Source: Gnetum montanum
Taxonomy: Eukaryota; Streptophyta; Gnetopsida; Gnetales; Gnetaceae
DNA: 64,000 nucleotides
Direction: 5' to 3'
Assembly (NCBI GenBank): GCA_015680685.1
Contig: MNCI01013584.1
Span: 983,316-1,047,315 of the forward strand
The stretch's first letter is position 1. Each line of letters opens with the position of its first letter. Shown here piece by piece: positions 35,141-45,974 of the stretch. The notes under the pieces are model-generated. The model did no database searches and had not been told where the DNA came from. It was given only the letters and a program-made list of their open reading frames with translations. The position numbers and the translations under genes were made by a program.

Positions 35141-37503
35141 AAAACCAATAGTAGGTTGAGGATTAATAGCCCTTGTGGCATTATGTTGTTGTGGCTAAGC
35201 AAGGAGTTCACCTTGCATTGCTAGAGTAGGGGGTAATGGAGCTATTGGTGGGAGAGATGCAGCTGAATTTGAAGGATGGTACACTTGTGGAATATCACCC
35301 CTAGGAGAGGGAGTCCTATAGTACTCATGGACTTGGTAGTGATGTTGAGTAGTAACATGACCAACAAAGTCATGTGGAAAGATTGGATGTTGCACATAAT
35401 ATCCATATGGGTCAGGTTACCAGTAAGGATATTGTTGTCTTGGTGGTGGAATTCCCCATGATTATGGATGTTTCCACTATTGATGTTACTTAATCGATTG
35501 TGATGGAGTTCCACTTAGATAATACATTAAAGGTTGCTAGAACTGCCTTGGGTTACCTTGGGGATAAGGTAATCATCAAGATGTTTGTTGTTTGTTTAAT
35601 CATGGATTAAGTACATACATCCCAGACTCTTGCAAATGTGAGATCATAGGGCAACATCCCTTAGGATGGTCATATTAACATATCTCGCATCCACTATCAT
35701 CATCTATATCTAAGTCCACAACCTCTTTAATAATAGCAACTTTTCCCTTACCCTTGTTACGTGCATTTTCCACTTCTCTCTTTTTTCTTTTGTCACGATC
35801 AATGCCTCACTCTCTACACTCCTCTACTATTTTGAGAATAGTTTGAAACCTAATATCTAGGGAGTCCCACATTTGGTCTACCTTTGCCAATACTTCTGAT
35901 ATTAACTTTTGGATAGGCAAGGTTTTCCTATTCGCCATCTCTTCCAGTGGTGACTCTTCCTCATCCTCAAAAAATCTTACTTCCTTCTTCTAGAGGAAAG
36001 GATCTTGGTTATATTCTTCTACATTTTCTCTCTTTCATAGCTCACCTTCTTCCTTAGCAACTTGCTCTAGTAGTCTGTGAATTTGATGGGGCCTAAGCTT
36101 GGATAACCTTCCTTGGACATAAGTCCCAAGGATTCTTCTCATTCCATGCCTAATACCATCAACAGGATGGCATAGCTAATCCTGTAGCGAATAACCATGG
36201 CCTGGACAATAATGTAATAGTGCATAATAGCAGCCCATGGTAGCATCCAAGGGTTCATGACTTCCTTGTTTCCATCCTTGGATTTTATTTCACAAGTTAG
36301 ACACTTGGGAGTATGTTTGGTACTTATTATTGAACAATTCTAACATAGTACTCCACCTACGAATGAATTCCAGTTCTAAGAACTAGTACCATCTTTCAGC
36401 TTCTTTTACTAGTGTCTATGGGAACAACTTAAGTTTTTGCCACTTGTTCTCTATGTTTTTCAAGGCACATGCATCATGAAATTCTTGTAAATGATTTTGA
36501 GGATCAGTGTTATATCCCCCTTCAAATCGTGGGATGTTATTCCTATCTAAATTTTTGATCCTACTATCTCTTTGGTGCCTTGTTGGAACTCTCATGGCCT
36601 TAGTTATGTCTAGCATGCTTTTAGTAGCAAGTATGGGTTCATCATGATTGTCTCGTTCGTGGCATCTATGATGCCTATGCAATTCCCTATCCTCCCTTCT
36701 TCTATGTCATGATTCCCTAGAGTGTCGTTGTCCTCTGACTTGGTTGTTTTGTCTATGACTTCCACTTTGCTTGCCCTTATCCTCACGATCTTTTTCTCTA
36801 TGGCTACATCTAGACACTAAAGGAGAGGGTGGAGAAGACGATGAAGGTAAAGAAGAAGAATAACCACCACCATGACGATGTCTACTACCTTCTCTTTGGT
36901 GGTCTCTGCCTCAATCGTGATTGCAATCAAAATGCCCACCTTTGTCATGTGTCCTTGTTCCTTTTTTAGACACTTTGTGTCTATTGGTATCAGCACCTGG
37001 GTTATGAATAGTAGAATGAAGGTTCTGATACACAACCCCTTGGCCAAAGTCAAGGGGAGGAACATCATTATGTGGGTGACTACTTGAGGTACGTTCATCA
37101 CCCTCAATTTTTCCTAAAACGTGGGGGGCATCCTTGGACCATTTTCCCTTCAAAGACTTATGGTGTCTCTCCTATTGCAAATCCCTTTGACGTTACACCA
37201 TTGTGGAACAATAGTCTCTTCTGCATATAAGTGTTGCATGCCTATTCATGTGAAAGCATGAAGAAGCATGCTTAGGACTGAACAGTCAGGAGGTAATACT
37301 ATGTTACCTTCCAAGTCATGCCAACGTAGTTGTTTGTCTTGATGGAGAATACAGATGAAGTAGGGTACATATTCATCAGGATGAATATATAGCACACGAA
37401 ACTGTTGAGGGATTGGTGAATCAATGTCATATATATTATTCCGCAAATTTCATCTTGTGTTAGTCATAGGTGGTGAAGTGCTTTTTTGTGAAGAAGAAGA
37501 CAT
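35141..37503 (-). pseudogene. Copy B gag
   Basis: Starts at ATG 37503 (MSSSSQKSTSPP), 115 bases after the primer site. N-terminal domain: LYIHPDEYVPYFICILHQDK, WHDLEGNIVLPPD. Core: NIPRFEGGYNTDPQNHLQEF, DACALKNIENKWQKLKLFP, as in plant retrotransposon gags. The C-terminal part has a zinc-knuckle-like CEIC..YDHPKGCC with TAA (35675-35677) in it, then a Pro/Tyr/His/Gln-rich tail (YHPSNSAASLPPIAPLPP). Many further stops. Confidence 0.8.
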
Positions 37504-37617
37504 CTTGTCTTGTTCAATGTGCAATGTACTATTATCTTTTCCTTAACCAACCCTAAGGGTTTGTTCCAATGATGTGAATGATTTCCTAAGTTCTACTTAG
37601 CACACAAACAACTAAGT

Positions 37618-37635
37618 CCCAGGCAATGGCACCAA
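37618..37635 (-). other. Copy B primer binding site
   Basis: Minus strand TTGGTGCCATTGCCTGGG, next to the 5' LTR; tRNA-Asp-type site with CpG loss. Confidence 0.75.
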
Positions 37636-38469
37636 TCATGAACGACAAGGTACCCCTATGCTCAACCATACAAATACAAGCATTTCACGTTCAATCTGGT
37701 CAAATTCCAAGGACTAAGTGCCTATGTGCCTTTGTGGAACAATAATGGGTTGGTTAATCGTTGTCTTCCAAAACTTACTTGTTTGTTACGGTTGTATGGT
37801 TAAGTAAGCTTGAGGCATATGATTTTTATAGCTTTTATGTGTTTTATATCCTATGCTAGTAAGGAGGGGGAGAGAGATAACTAAGTAAATAATCTAATTT
37901 AACTACTCATTAACTAATTTTTAATTACTCCTAACACCAGTATTCATTCCCACTTTCCGTACACATCCTGAACTAGTGCAATGCTACTGGGATTACCAAA
38001 CGCTAATCATTACTAGGTTACCAAGCGCTACATGCATTCTCAAAGCAATTGTACTGAGTGTATTTAACTAAGAGAGCTGTAGGGTAAGAGAAATCATTAA
38101 TCAACTAGGAAAGCATTAAATAATAATTAACACTAATTAATCTATTCTGAATGCTACAAGGTTTATCTTAAAGTTCATCTTTATTTCCATACACAAAGTG
38201 TGCTCAAGTACACAATGCTCAAATAAAGATCTATTCACTCTATGAATCCTACTACGGGCACGCAGAAATAATTCTAACTCTGGAGGGAAAATGACAAGAG
38301 TTCAGCTAAGGGACTAACTATCTAATGTGAAAACCAAGGGCACCACCTCTTATTTATAGGCAAGAAGACAAGCCTTGATATTAGGTATCCAACATCGCAT
38401 GGTTGGATTTGATATCGTGGACCCAATATTGTAGACATGATATCATAGTCTCGATATCACGGTTCATCA
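37636..38469 (-). repeat. Copy B 5' LTR (834 bases)
   Basis: Plus strand TCATGAACGACAAGG (mutated start) to GTTCATCA; the GATATC array at 38377-38462 is mostly decayed. Aligns end to end with 28552-29387 with many substitutions. Confidence 0.85.
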
Positions 38470-38545
38470 CCTACGTTACAAGTTTGATTCTACTAAGTAG
38501 CACTAAGTTATAAATTTCTATAAATCTTGGGATTTACATATGTTT
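38470..38545 (+). repeat. SINE-like repeat 1, 3' part (box B)
   Basis: Continues the repeat cut at 28551. GTTTGATTCTA (38482-38492) fits a CpG-decayed box B (GTTCGATTCC) and, with one copy of the duplication removed, starts 44 bases after the start of box A, exactly the tRNA spacing. The tail TATAAATCTTGGGATTTACA is shared with 55333-55456. Confidence 0.55.
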
Positions 38546-39372
38546 TACTTATTTCAAGTTCCAACATCCTCCATATAAATAATGACTAAGCTATCCAAAT
38601 GAAATTCCACCATCATTGAAACCCCAATTTATAGAAGCTAACATTTCCTCTAAAATTCCAAAATGTTAAAGTCAACATGTGTACTTTTTGTGCATAAAAA
38701 AATTTATCCAAATCTAAAACCAACATCAAATAAAATGTGTTTGTAGAAGTTATTTATTATCTTTTAAATTTAATACCAAGGTTAGCTAAAACAGCACCTT
38801 GATTTCTATTATACACTAGACTAAGAAGCCAAAAGTCTCTTATATTACTGCTCCATGCAGTGATTTTTAAAGATCAATGAGACATCAACTTCACTACCAA
38901 AGATGGGGAAGGATTTCTGTCATGTCCTCATTCTCAAATGATGCTTCTACATAAAGAAAGGTGGTGTCTCTGCATAATAAGTGTTATTATTATCGTAATA
39001 AGACCTAAAAAGGTAGTTGTATTTAATACCCAAAAGGGCATATTGTAATAATGGACATGTCTCTTGAGGTAACCTTTTGGGATTTGACTAAAGGCATTTA
39101 TACCTAGGCTTAGAGGTCATGCCAAGCATGAAGTGGTGGAGCTGGTACAAGCAAGTCACAAGAGCTGGGTGAAGTGGGACAGGAAGTGGACTAGCCATCC
39201 CTTCTAGCTAGGCTATAGGCCTAACCATGGTGGCAATGTTGGATTACCTCTAAGGGCTAGATGCTAAAGGAAGAAAACCTAAAACCCACTTTCAAAGAAT
39301 GATCTAAATACACTACTCCATATCAATAAAGAACTTTTTTCTTTCTCTTTTTGCATTTTTTCTATTATTTTC
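38546..39372 (+). repeat. Unclassified LTR-like sequence hosting copy C
   Basis: TGTCATGTCCTCATTCTC at 38918, preceded by the purine stretch AAAGATGGGGAAGGA, looks like a PPT/3' LTR start. A TATA-like GCATTTATACC (39088) and AATAAAG (about 39330) fit an LTR promoter and poly(A) site. Copy C is inserted at 39372 and the sequence resumes at 49389. A 16-base segment at 39160-39175 recurs inverted at 49483-49498. No coding sequence seen. Confidence 0.4.
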
Positions 39373-40206
39373 TGATGAGTGATGAGGTACTCCTATGCTC
39401 AACCATACGAATACAAGCATTTCATGCACGATCTGGTTGAATTCCAAGGACTAAGTGCTTATGCACCCTTGTGGAACAAGGACGGGTTGGTTGATCGTTG
39501 TCTTCCCAAACTTAATTGTATGTCACGATTGTATGGTTAAGTAAGCTTGAGGCAAATGATTTTTATATCTTTTATGTTTTTATGTCCTACGCTAATAGGA
39601 AAGGAGAGAGATAACTAAGTGACTAATTTATCTTAACTAATCATTAACTAAGTTCTAAGTAATCCTAACACCAGCATCCGTTCTCACTTGTCATACACAT
39701 CTTGAACCAGTGCAGCACTACTAAGACTACCAAACACTAATCATTACTAGGTTACCAAGTGTTACATGCATGCTCGAAGTGATCATACTAAGTGTATTTA
39801 CTTAGGAGAGTTGTAGGGTGAGAGAGAGCATTAATTAACTAAGAAAACATTTAATAACACTAATTAACATTAACTAATCTATTATGGATGCTACAAGGCT
39901 TATCATAAAGTTCTTCTTTATTATCGTACACAAGGTGTGCTCAGGTACACAATGCTCGAATAAATATCTGTTCACTCTATGACTCCTACTACGAGCACAC
40001 AAAAATAATTCTAACTCTGGGAGGGAGAGGCAAGAGTTTGGCTAAGGGACTAAATATCTAATTGCAAAACCAATTTTGCTTGCCTCTTATATATAGACAA
40101 GGAGGCAAGTCCCGATATCGGGTACCCAACATCACATGATAGGCTCCAATATAGTAAACCTGATATTGCAGATGAGATATCGCAGCCCTGATATTGTGGT
40201 TCATCA
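39373..40206 (-). repeat. Copy C 3' LTR (834 bases)
   Basis: Plus strand TGATGAGTGATG to GGTTCATCA. GATATC array at 40110-40200 with mixed intact and decayed sites; TATA box on minus near 40088 (TATATATAAGAGG). Confidence 0.9.
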
Positions 40207-40219
40207 TACCCCCACAACT
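40207..40219 (-). other. Copy C 3' polypurine tract
   Basis: Minus strand TAGTTGTGGGGGTA before the 3' LTR. Copies B, E and P have AGTCATGGGGGTA here. The same TTGTGGGG variant recurs at 40793-40806 and 42191-42203 within copy C. Confidence 0.7.
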
Positions 40220-42450
40220 AAATGAAAACTTGTCCTCAAGTTCCTTACAAAATATTGGGAAGGTATGGGATTATTGACTAATTGACAACTGACAGTGGAA
40301 TGGGATGATAGACTCAACGTGCCCAATGAAAGGATCAATCAGCATATTACAACATTAGTGTTCATGACCATTGTGGTGAACACTTGTACATAAATGACAT
40401 CCAAACCTTTATTTGGTAGCTTGAAGAGAAAGAGAGAGAGAGAGAAGATGAATCATGTTGCTACCAATGCCAAGATTGCGCCTTCTGTTGTTTATCCATA
40501 GCCACACCACCAACCTTGCTCCTTTTGTAAACGCTCCAATTTCAATCCATCCTAAGTGCTTCCTCCAAGCCCAGTCCATTTTTTGTATGATCACCATCGA
40601 CACACATAACATAGTCACAAATTAGCAAGGTTAAATAAACCACAATGCAATTGATACCTTCCCTTGATATGAAGCGCATTGGCTGAGTTGTGGTTATGGT
40701 AGAAACTGCTTCAGAGATTTATCACTGGTGACTACCCAAGGTGTAGGGGTTAGATGAATAGTAAAATGGAAAAAATTCAAAAATTTGTGCTAGGACCCCC
40801 ACAACTAAGAGTGAACCTCCGATAGCTATAAGATGGAAAATTATGAGGAATAAGAAAGATGGGAAAAATAACAACAACACTAATAAAATGGATGTCATGG
40901 ATGGGGATGAAAAAAGAAGTGATTGATTGTAGGAAATGTTTAAGGAAAAGAACTTAATNCCATGGATGGGGATGAAAAAAGAAGTGATTGATTGTAGGAA
41001 ATGTTTAAGGAAAAGAACTTAATAATTGCACTAAAAAGGAATGCCAGTGGGTCCTCCCCAAAGTAGGCTCATGCCTTTTATGCCCTAACAAACCCACAAA
41101 CCAAAGAGTCCATAGGATCTAGGAATGTCATTTGGAAGCAAGAGTTAAAGACTTATCCACAAGAATTCACCAAAGAAAAATAATGCATCAACCCAGAAAT
41201 GGACTAATGATAAAACCAGCAATGAGGTGGAAAAATGGGAAGAAAGATGGAGAGGAGAGAATGGAATGGAATCCAAAAAACAAGGGTGTGTAAAGTCCCT
41301 TGTGTATTTCATGGTTAATATGACTGAGTAGCACTCATTCCAAATATAGACTCAAACAAACCACATCTAGTGACCTTACATCAACACACTTAACCAATCC
41401 ATCCACTTAAAGAAATAAGAATGCTTCAAGAAAGAGTCACCACCATTCTGAGGAGAGTGAGATGGAGAAGCAGGAAGCAAGAAAGGACCTTAGTTAGAGG
41501 GAACCTTCAAGCATGGGTAACATGTCTTTCTAGTTCCATAACTAGTGCTTGTAGCCCATATTGATTTATTATATCTAAAGAGTGTGTTTTGAATTCTCAC
41601 CCTTTTTTTTTGCATGAGAACCACACCATGCAAAGACTTATTTTTATTCACTCAGCTTCTTGATATTTAAACAATGGCAGAATGGCAGAAAACCCAAAAA
41701 AAAAAAGCATCCAAGCACCCAAGATAATGGCTAGCACAAATGCATCAAATCCCCTTGAAGTCACACCCTTTTCATCCTTTGAGTCTTTCCTTGGTTTAAA
41801 AAATACCCATCCACCAATTTATTAACAAGTTTACTTAGAAAAAGGGGACTGTACAATTCCAAGCCAAAGGAGACCATAGAGTTGTATGGATGAGTGGACG
41901 GCATGGACTCATTGCTTATTTACCAAAATAACCATACCTTAATATTAGCATCATAATTCAAAGGTAAAAATCAAACATTAGCAATCAATATGATATAATT
42001 CAATCCATCATCATGAGCACTTATTGGATGACGAATAAAAGTAAATCAAGAAAACAAAGAAAAAGGAAAAATGTGAATGATGGTATAAGACAAAAATAAG
42101 AAATTTTTGAAAAATGCGTAAAACAAAAATGTGTAAACAAAAATTCAAAAAGAATCGAGGGCTTAGAATGGTTAAAATAGGTGGCCATCTTCCCCACAAC
42201 TGAGTTGGAAGGAGGAGATCTGAAATAGCAAGCAAGGTTATCCATAAATAGAGGTAGCATGTGTACTAGCTATCCTACGCTCATGGAAAGGTTTCATTTG
42301 TTGCATGTTGAACAATAGTTTCTTGTCCGAGCTCTTAGGTTTGTATATTTTCATGGCCCTTAAAGAAAAAGTTGAATAAATAATATAAGGTCCTTCCCAT
42401 AGTGTTTAAAATTTAGTACGTTGTGGCACATCTATGGAATTCCAGTAGAG
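40220..42450 (-). other. Copy C 3' non-coding region
   Basis: Aligns to the corresponding part of copy B; no gene seen. It contains two PPT-like motifs and, at 40896-41023, a single-N assembly join with a 63-base duplicated flank. Confidence 0.6.
40896..41023. other. Assembly join: 63-base duplication around a single N
   Basis: 40896-40958 repeats at 40961-41023, with N at 40959 and one extra base. Copies B and E have one copy of this stretch. Confidence 0.9.
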
Positions 42451-43420
42451 AACCTTATCTCCTAGTTGATATTTTAACTTTCCTACTCCTTAGGTCATAA
42501 CATTATTTATTGAATGCCTTGTACACTTCATTAGATGATAGGCCATCTAGTCAGTTTTCATCTAGCAAGTTAAGGGTTACTAACCATTGTTTCTATGCTA
42601 GATCAAGGTCAAGGTTGAGGTCACATGCCATGGATAATGTATGGAGCTTAGTTTGAATGGAAAGCATTGGTAATTTACCGTACACTAACTCATAGGAAGA
42701 GTAGCCTGTAGAGAGTTTCCATGTGGAGTGGTATGCCCAAAGAGCATCATTCAGTTTAGTGATCCAGTCTTGCCTAAACTTGCTAATAGTTCTTATCAAT
42801 ATTTTTGTAATCTCTCGATTGGTAACCTTTGCTTGACCGTTCACTTGGGGGTGGTATGGTGTAGTCAATTTATGCACAACCCCTAAGTGTTAAATTAATT
42901 TCCAAAAATTTTCACCTATGAAGTGTGTATCATTATCTGAAATAAGTGCATGCGGCACACCAAACTTGTTCATGATTTATTATTGAACAAATTGTGCAGC
43001 TGTAGATGATGTACAATCCTTAACAGTAGTTGCTTCTACCCATTTTTTTAGCTAATCAATAGCAACAATAATATAATATTTTCCATTGGACATTAGTGTA
43101 ATTGGACCCATAAAATCAATTCCCCAAATGTCGAAGGGTTCTAACGATTGGATCCATTGCTACAGATCCTCCATTCTAGCAGTCATTCCCCCATCACATT
43201 CACAGCACTCACAAGATTGGACAAATTGATGGGCATCTTGAAACAATGTAGGTCAATAATATACTGCAAGCAAGATCTTGATGGTCGTTCGTCTCCCAAC
43301 ATAATGACCCCCACAAGGACCCTCATGAGCATCTTGGAGAACTCACAGTTGATCTATATCGGGAACACACCATTGAACTAAGCCATCAGGACACACTTTG
43401 TAAACTTTCCCATTGATCTC
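42451..43420 (-). pseudogene. Copy C integrase and H2C2 segment
   Basis: Best preserved integrase tail here: open 42593-42877 reads MHKLTTPYHPQVNGQAKVTN, REITKILIRTISKFRQDWIT, LNDALWAYHSTWKLSTGYSS, YELVYGKLPMLSI, including the catalytic Glu region and the Athila-type C-terminus. The first Asp segment keeps FDIWGIDFMG near 43110-43130. Stops elsewhere. Confidence 0.85.
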
Positions 43421-44850
43421 CATAAAGTACTTAGCTCAATGAAGAAATTTTTATTTCTTCTTAAGGTTTAACTCTTGTGGTATTTGTTGGCTGAGGAGAT
43501 AGGTAAGAATGCTACTATATTAGTTTGTCTTCGTGGGTGATTGGTTATTCACTACACCAGTAAAGAGGAATTCATCGGGGAAATAATTAGAAATTGGATA
43601 CTCATCCTCTTTATTGTGCCATCACAACTGAGATAAATGATTAGAAACTACATTCTTGGTGCCTTTACAATCAATCATCGCAAGATCGAACTCTTGTAAG
43701 ATTACAAGCCATCTTATGATATGAGGGCTTACCATTGGATTATTCATGAGGAACTAGATTCCACTATGATCTATATGTATATATACTTTATATCCCAATA
43801 CATAGTATCAAAACTTTGCTAGTGCAAACACTATAGTCATTAATTCTTTCTTTGTTGTAGTGTAGTTAAGTTGTGCACCAATGATACTTCTACTTGCATA
43901 GTGGATGTAATAAGGATGCTTTTGGTCATCTAATTATGTAAGTACAGCTCCTAAAGCATAGTTGGATGTGTCAGTCATGATATGGAATGGTTTGGACTAG
44001 TCAAGAGCTTGTAAAATGGGTGTTTCTACTAGCATCTGTTTCAAAGTTTCGAAAGCTAATTGGCATTCCCTGGTCTGTTTGAAAGGTACATGCTTTTTCA
44101 TTAATTTCACCAATGGTTTGGCAACCTTTGAAAAGTTCTTAATGAATCTCCTATAGTAGCCAGTGTGTCCAAGGAATGACCAAATATCTTTAATAGTTTC
44201 CAGTCGATTGGTAATTCCTTTGATAACTTTGATTTTTTCGGGGTCTACCTCTATTCCTATGTGTGAGATTTTGTTCCCTCTAAGTCTTCTTAGATCATTA
44301 AATGTATTTTCTACCAGTTGAACCTCAAATTTGTTTCTACACATCTTTTTAACACTTTCTCTAACTGGTCAAGGCTTGATCAAAGTTTGCCCCATAAGTG
44401 GAGAAGTTGTCCATAAAGACCTCCATACTATTTCCTATCTGCTGCTAGAATATGCTTAGAACTAATTGTTGAAACAATGTAGGGGCATTACACAAGCCAA
44501 ATGACATCTTTTTGTATGCAAACATTCCCCAAGGACTAGTGAATGTAGTCTTGGCTTGGTCTTCTGGGGCTATTTTTATTTAGTTATATCCAATATATCC
44601 ATCTACAAAACTGTAATAGTGATGCCCTGTGATGGTGTCTAATACTTGGTCAACAAATGATAATGGAAAGTGATCTTTCAATGTTGCCATATTTAGTAGC
44701 CTAAAAGCTATGCACACCCTCCATTTTCCTCCCTTTTTAGGCACAATAACTAAGGGGCTAACCCATTCTCTATCAACAATGGGGTATATGAACCCAACCT
44801 TTTGAAGCTATTTGATTTCTTCCTTAACTACTTGCTTCAGCTTTGGGTTC
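43421..44850 (-). pseudogene. Copy C RNase H and reverse transcriptase
   Basis: RT thumb/connection is open at 43997-44344: NKISHIGIEVDPEKIKVIKG, WSFLGHTGYYRRFIKNFSKV, KPLVKLMKKHVPFKQTRECQ, LAFETLKQMLVETPILQALD, the standard gypsy RT end before RNase H. The catalytic box near 44405-44430 reads EVFMDNFSTYG, with Asn for the second Asp. The core upstream is frameshifted and contains stops. Confidence 0.85.
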
Positions 44851-44867
44851 AAGCACCTCTACGATTT

Positions 44868-44961
44868 TCTTTGAGGCTTCATGGAGGGTTTAGTGTAAAT
44901 CCTATGTTGGCATNGTCTTTGAGGCTTCATGGAGGGTTTAGTGTAAATCCTATGTTGGCAT
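44868..44961. other. Assembly join: 46-base duplication around a single N
   Basis: 44868-44913 repeats at 44916-44961 around N 44914. It falls in the linker just before the RT core, so the frame there cannot be trusted. Confidence 0.9.
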
Positions 44962-45379
44962 ATCCTAGGATCTATTCCAGTTAATTCGAGATATGACTAA
45001 GCGAAGGCTTTTGACCATTTATTTATTACCTTCGGCAGTCTCTCTTTTTGTTGAGGAGCAAGCTTAGCATTAATAATTACTAGTTTTTCATTTTTAAGGA
45101 ACATGTATTTCATACTGGTGGGCAATGGTTTTAGCTCGAGGGGCTCCTACTTAAATTTCTTAGAGATTTTCAGCTTTCCCTAGTTGATACTTTCGAAGTT
45201 AAGACTTGGAAGTTGGTAGTGGACTTGCTCTAATGCGTCTATGCTATTAATGTAAGCACAAGTCAAACCCTCAATTGGTTCCATGCATATGATTGAACTA
45301 CTTTCTTGATCAACTGTTAGCCACTGGGTGCCTTCCTATCATGTGGCTACTACATACAGGCACCTTTGTATGTTGATCA

Positions 45380-45974
45380 CTTGTGCACACTAATTGCATG
45401 CAGGCAGTCTTAAACTTTTCACAACCCATGACCTCTGCACGCAATTACACCATGTGTTACTATATGCAATGCATGGAACTTTCTTATTCTCAATCTTTCC
45501 AAATGTGTTTTCCTTTGATATTTTCAAGGAAAGATCGCAGATTCCTAGGTGCACATCAATTCTGCTTAGCCATGCTCTTCCCATTATGATTAGGAAGTCA
45601 CCCTTACCATTGTTCACCTAAATCACTAGGAAGTTAGTTGGGTACAACCACCCATAAATAGTGGTAATAATGTCCTCCACTAGTCCCAATGAGATAGTGA
45701 TGGACTGGTCGGCCAACTCTAAATGAATGTTGTTCTTTTTCAATGGAGGTAGGTTCCAGGCCTTATACATTTCTTGAGAAATCAAGTTGACACCAGAACC
45801 TAAATCCAAAAGAGCCTTGCACGGTTCATTTCTAGTGATTTGTAAATATATTAGAGGACTCCCAAGATTAGATAATTTCCTAGGAAGATGTCTAGCTTTG
45901 ATCTGATTGGTGACAACATGTGTTAGCATGACCATATGAATTGAGTGTGGTGGTTGGGTTGAAGGTGGCTTCAA
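45380..45974 (-). pseudogene. Copy C protease
   Basis: Open 45618-45974 without interruption: RHLPRKLSNLGSPLIYLQIT, LLDLGSGVNLISQEMYKAWN, LELADQSITISLGLVEDIIT, IYGWLYPTNFLVI. It is the best protease of the window: active site Asp, flap-like and C-terminal parts are all present. The frame stops at 45617, then continues GDFLIIMGRAWLSRIDVHLG into the RT linker. Confidence 0.85.

Larger units (their letters stand above)
28552..38469 (-). mobile_element. Copy B: complete but dead Athila-like element
   Basis: 9.9 kb, both LTRs, primer site, gag, protease, RT, RNase H, integrase and PPT in canonical Ty3/gypsy order on the minus strand. Flanks CTTAG/CCTAC are a diverged 5-base duplication; joining them restores the SINE-like repeat that aligns with 55333-55456, which confirms the borders. 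LTRs differ at many positions, so the insertion is old. All frames hold stops. Confidence 0.9.

Noticed and set aside
38546-39372. Host promoter or exon between copies B and C
   Set aside because: PPT-like, LTR-start, TATA and poly(A)-like signals in this order fit an LTR remnant better; no coding sequence.
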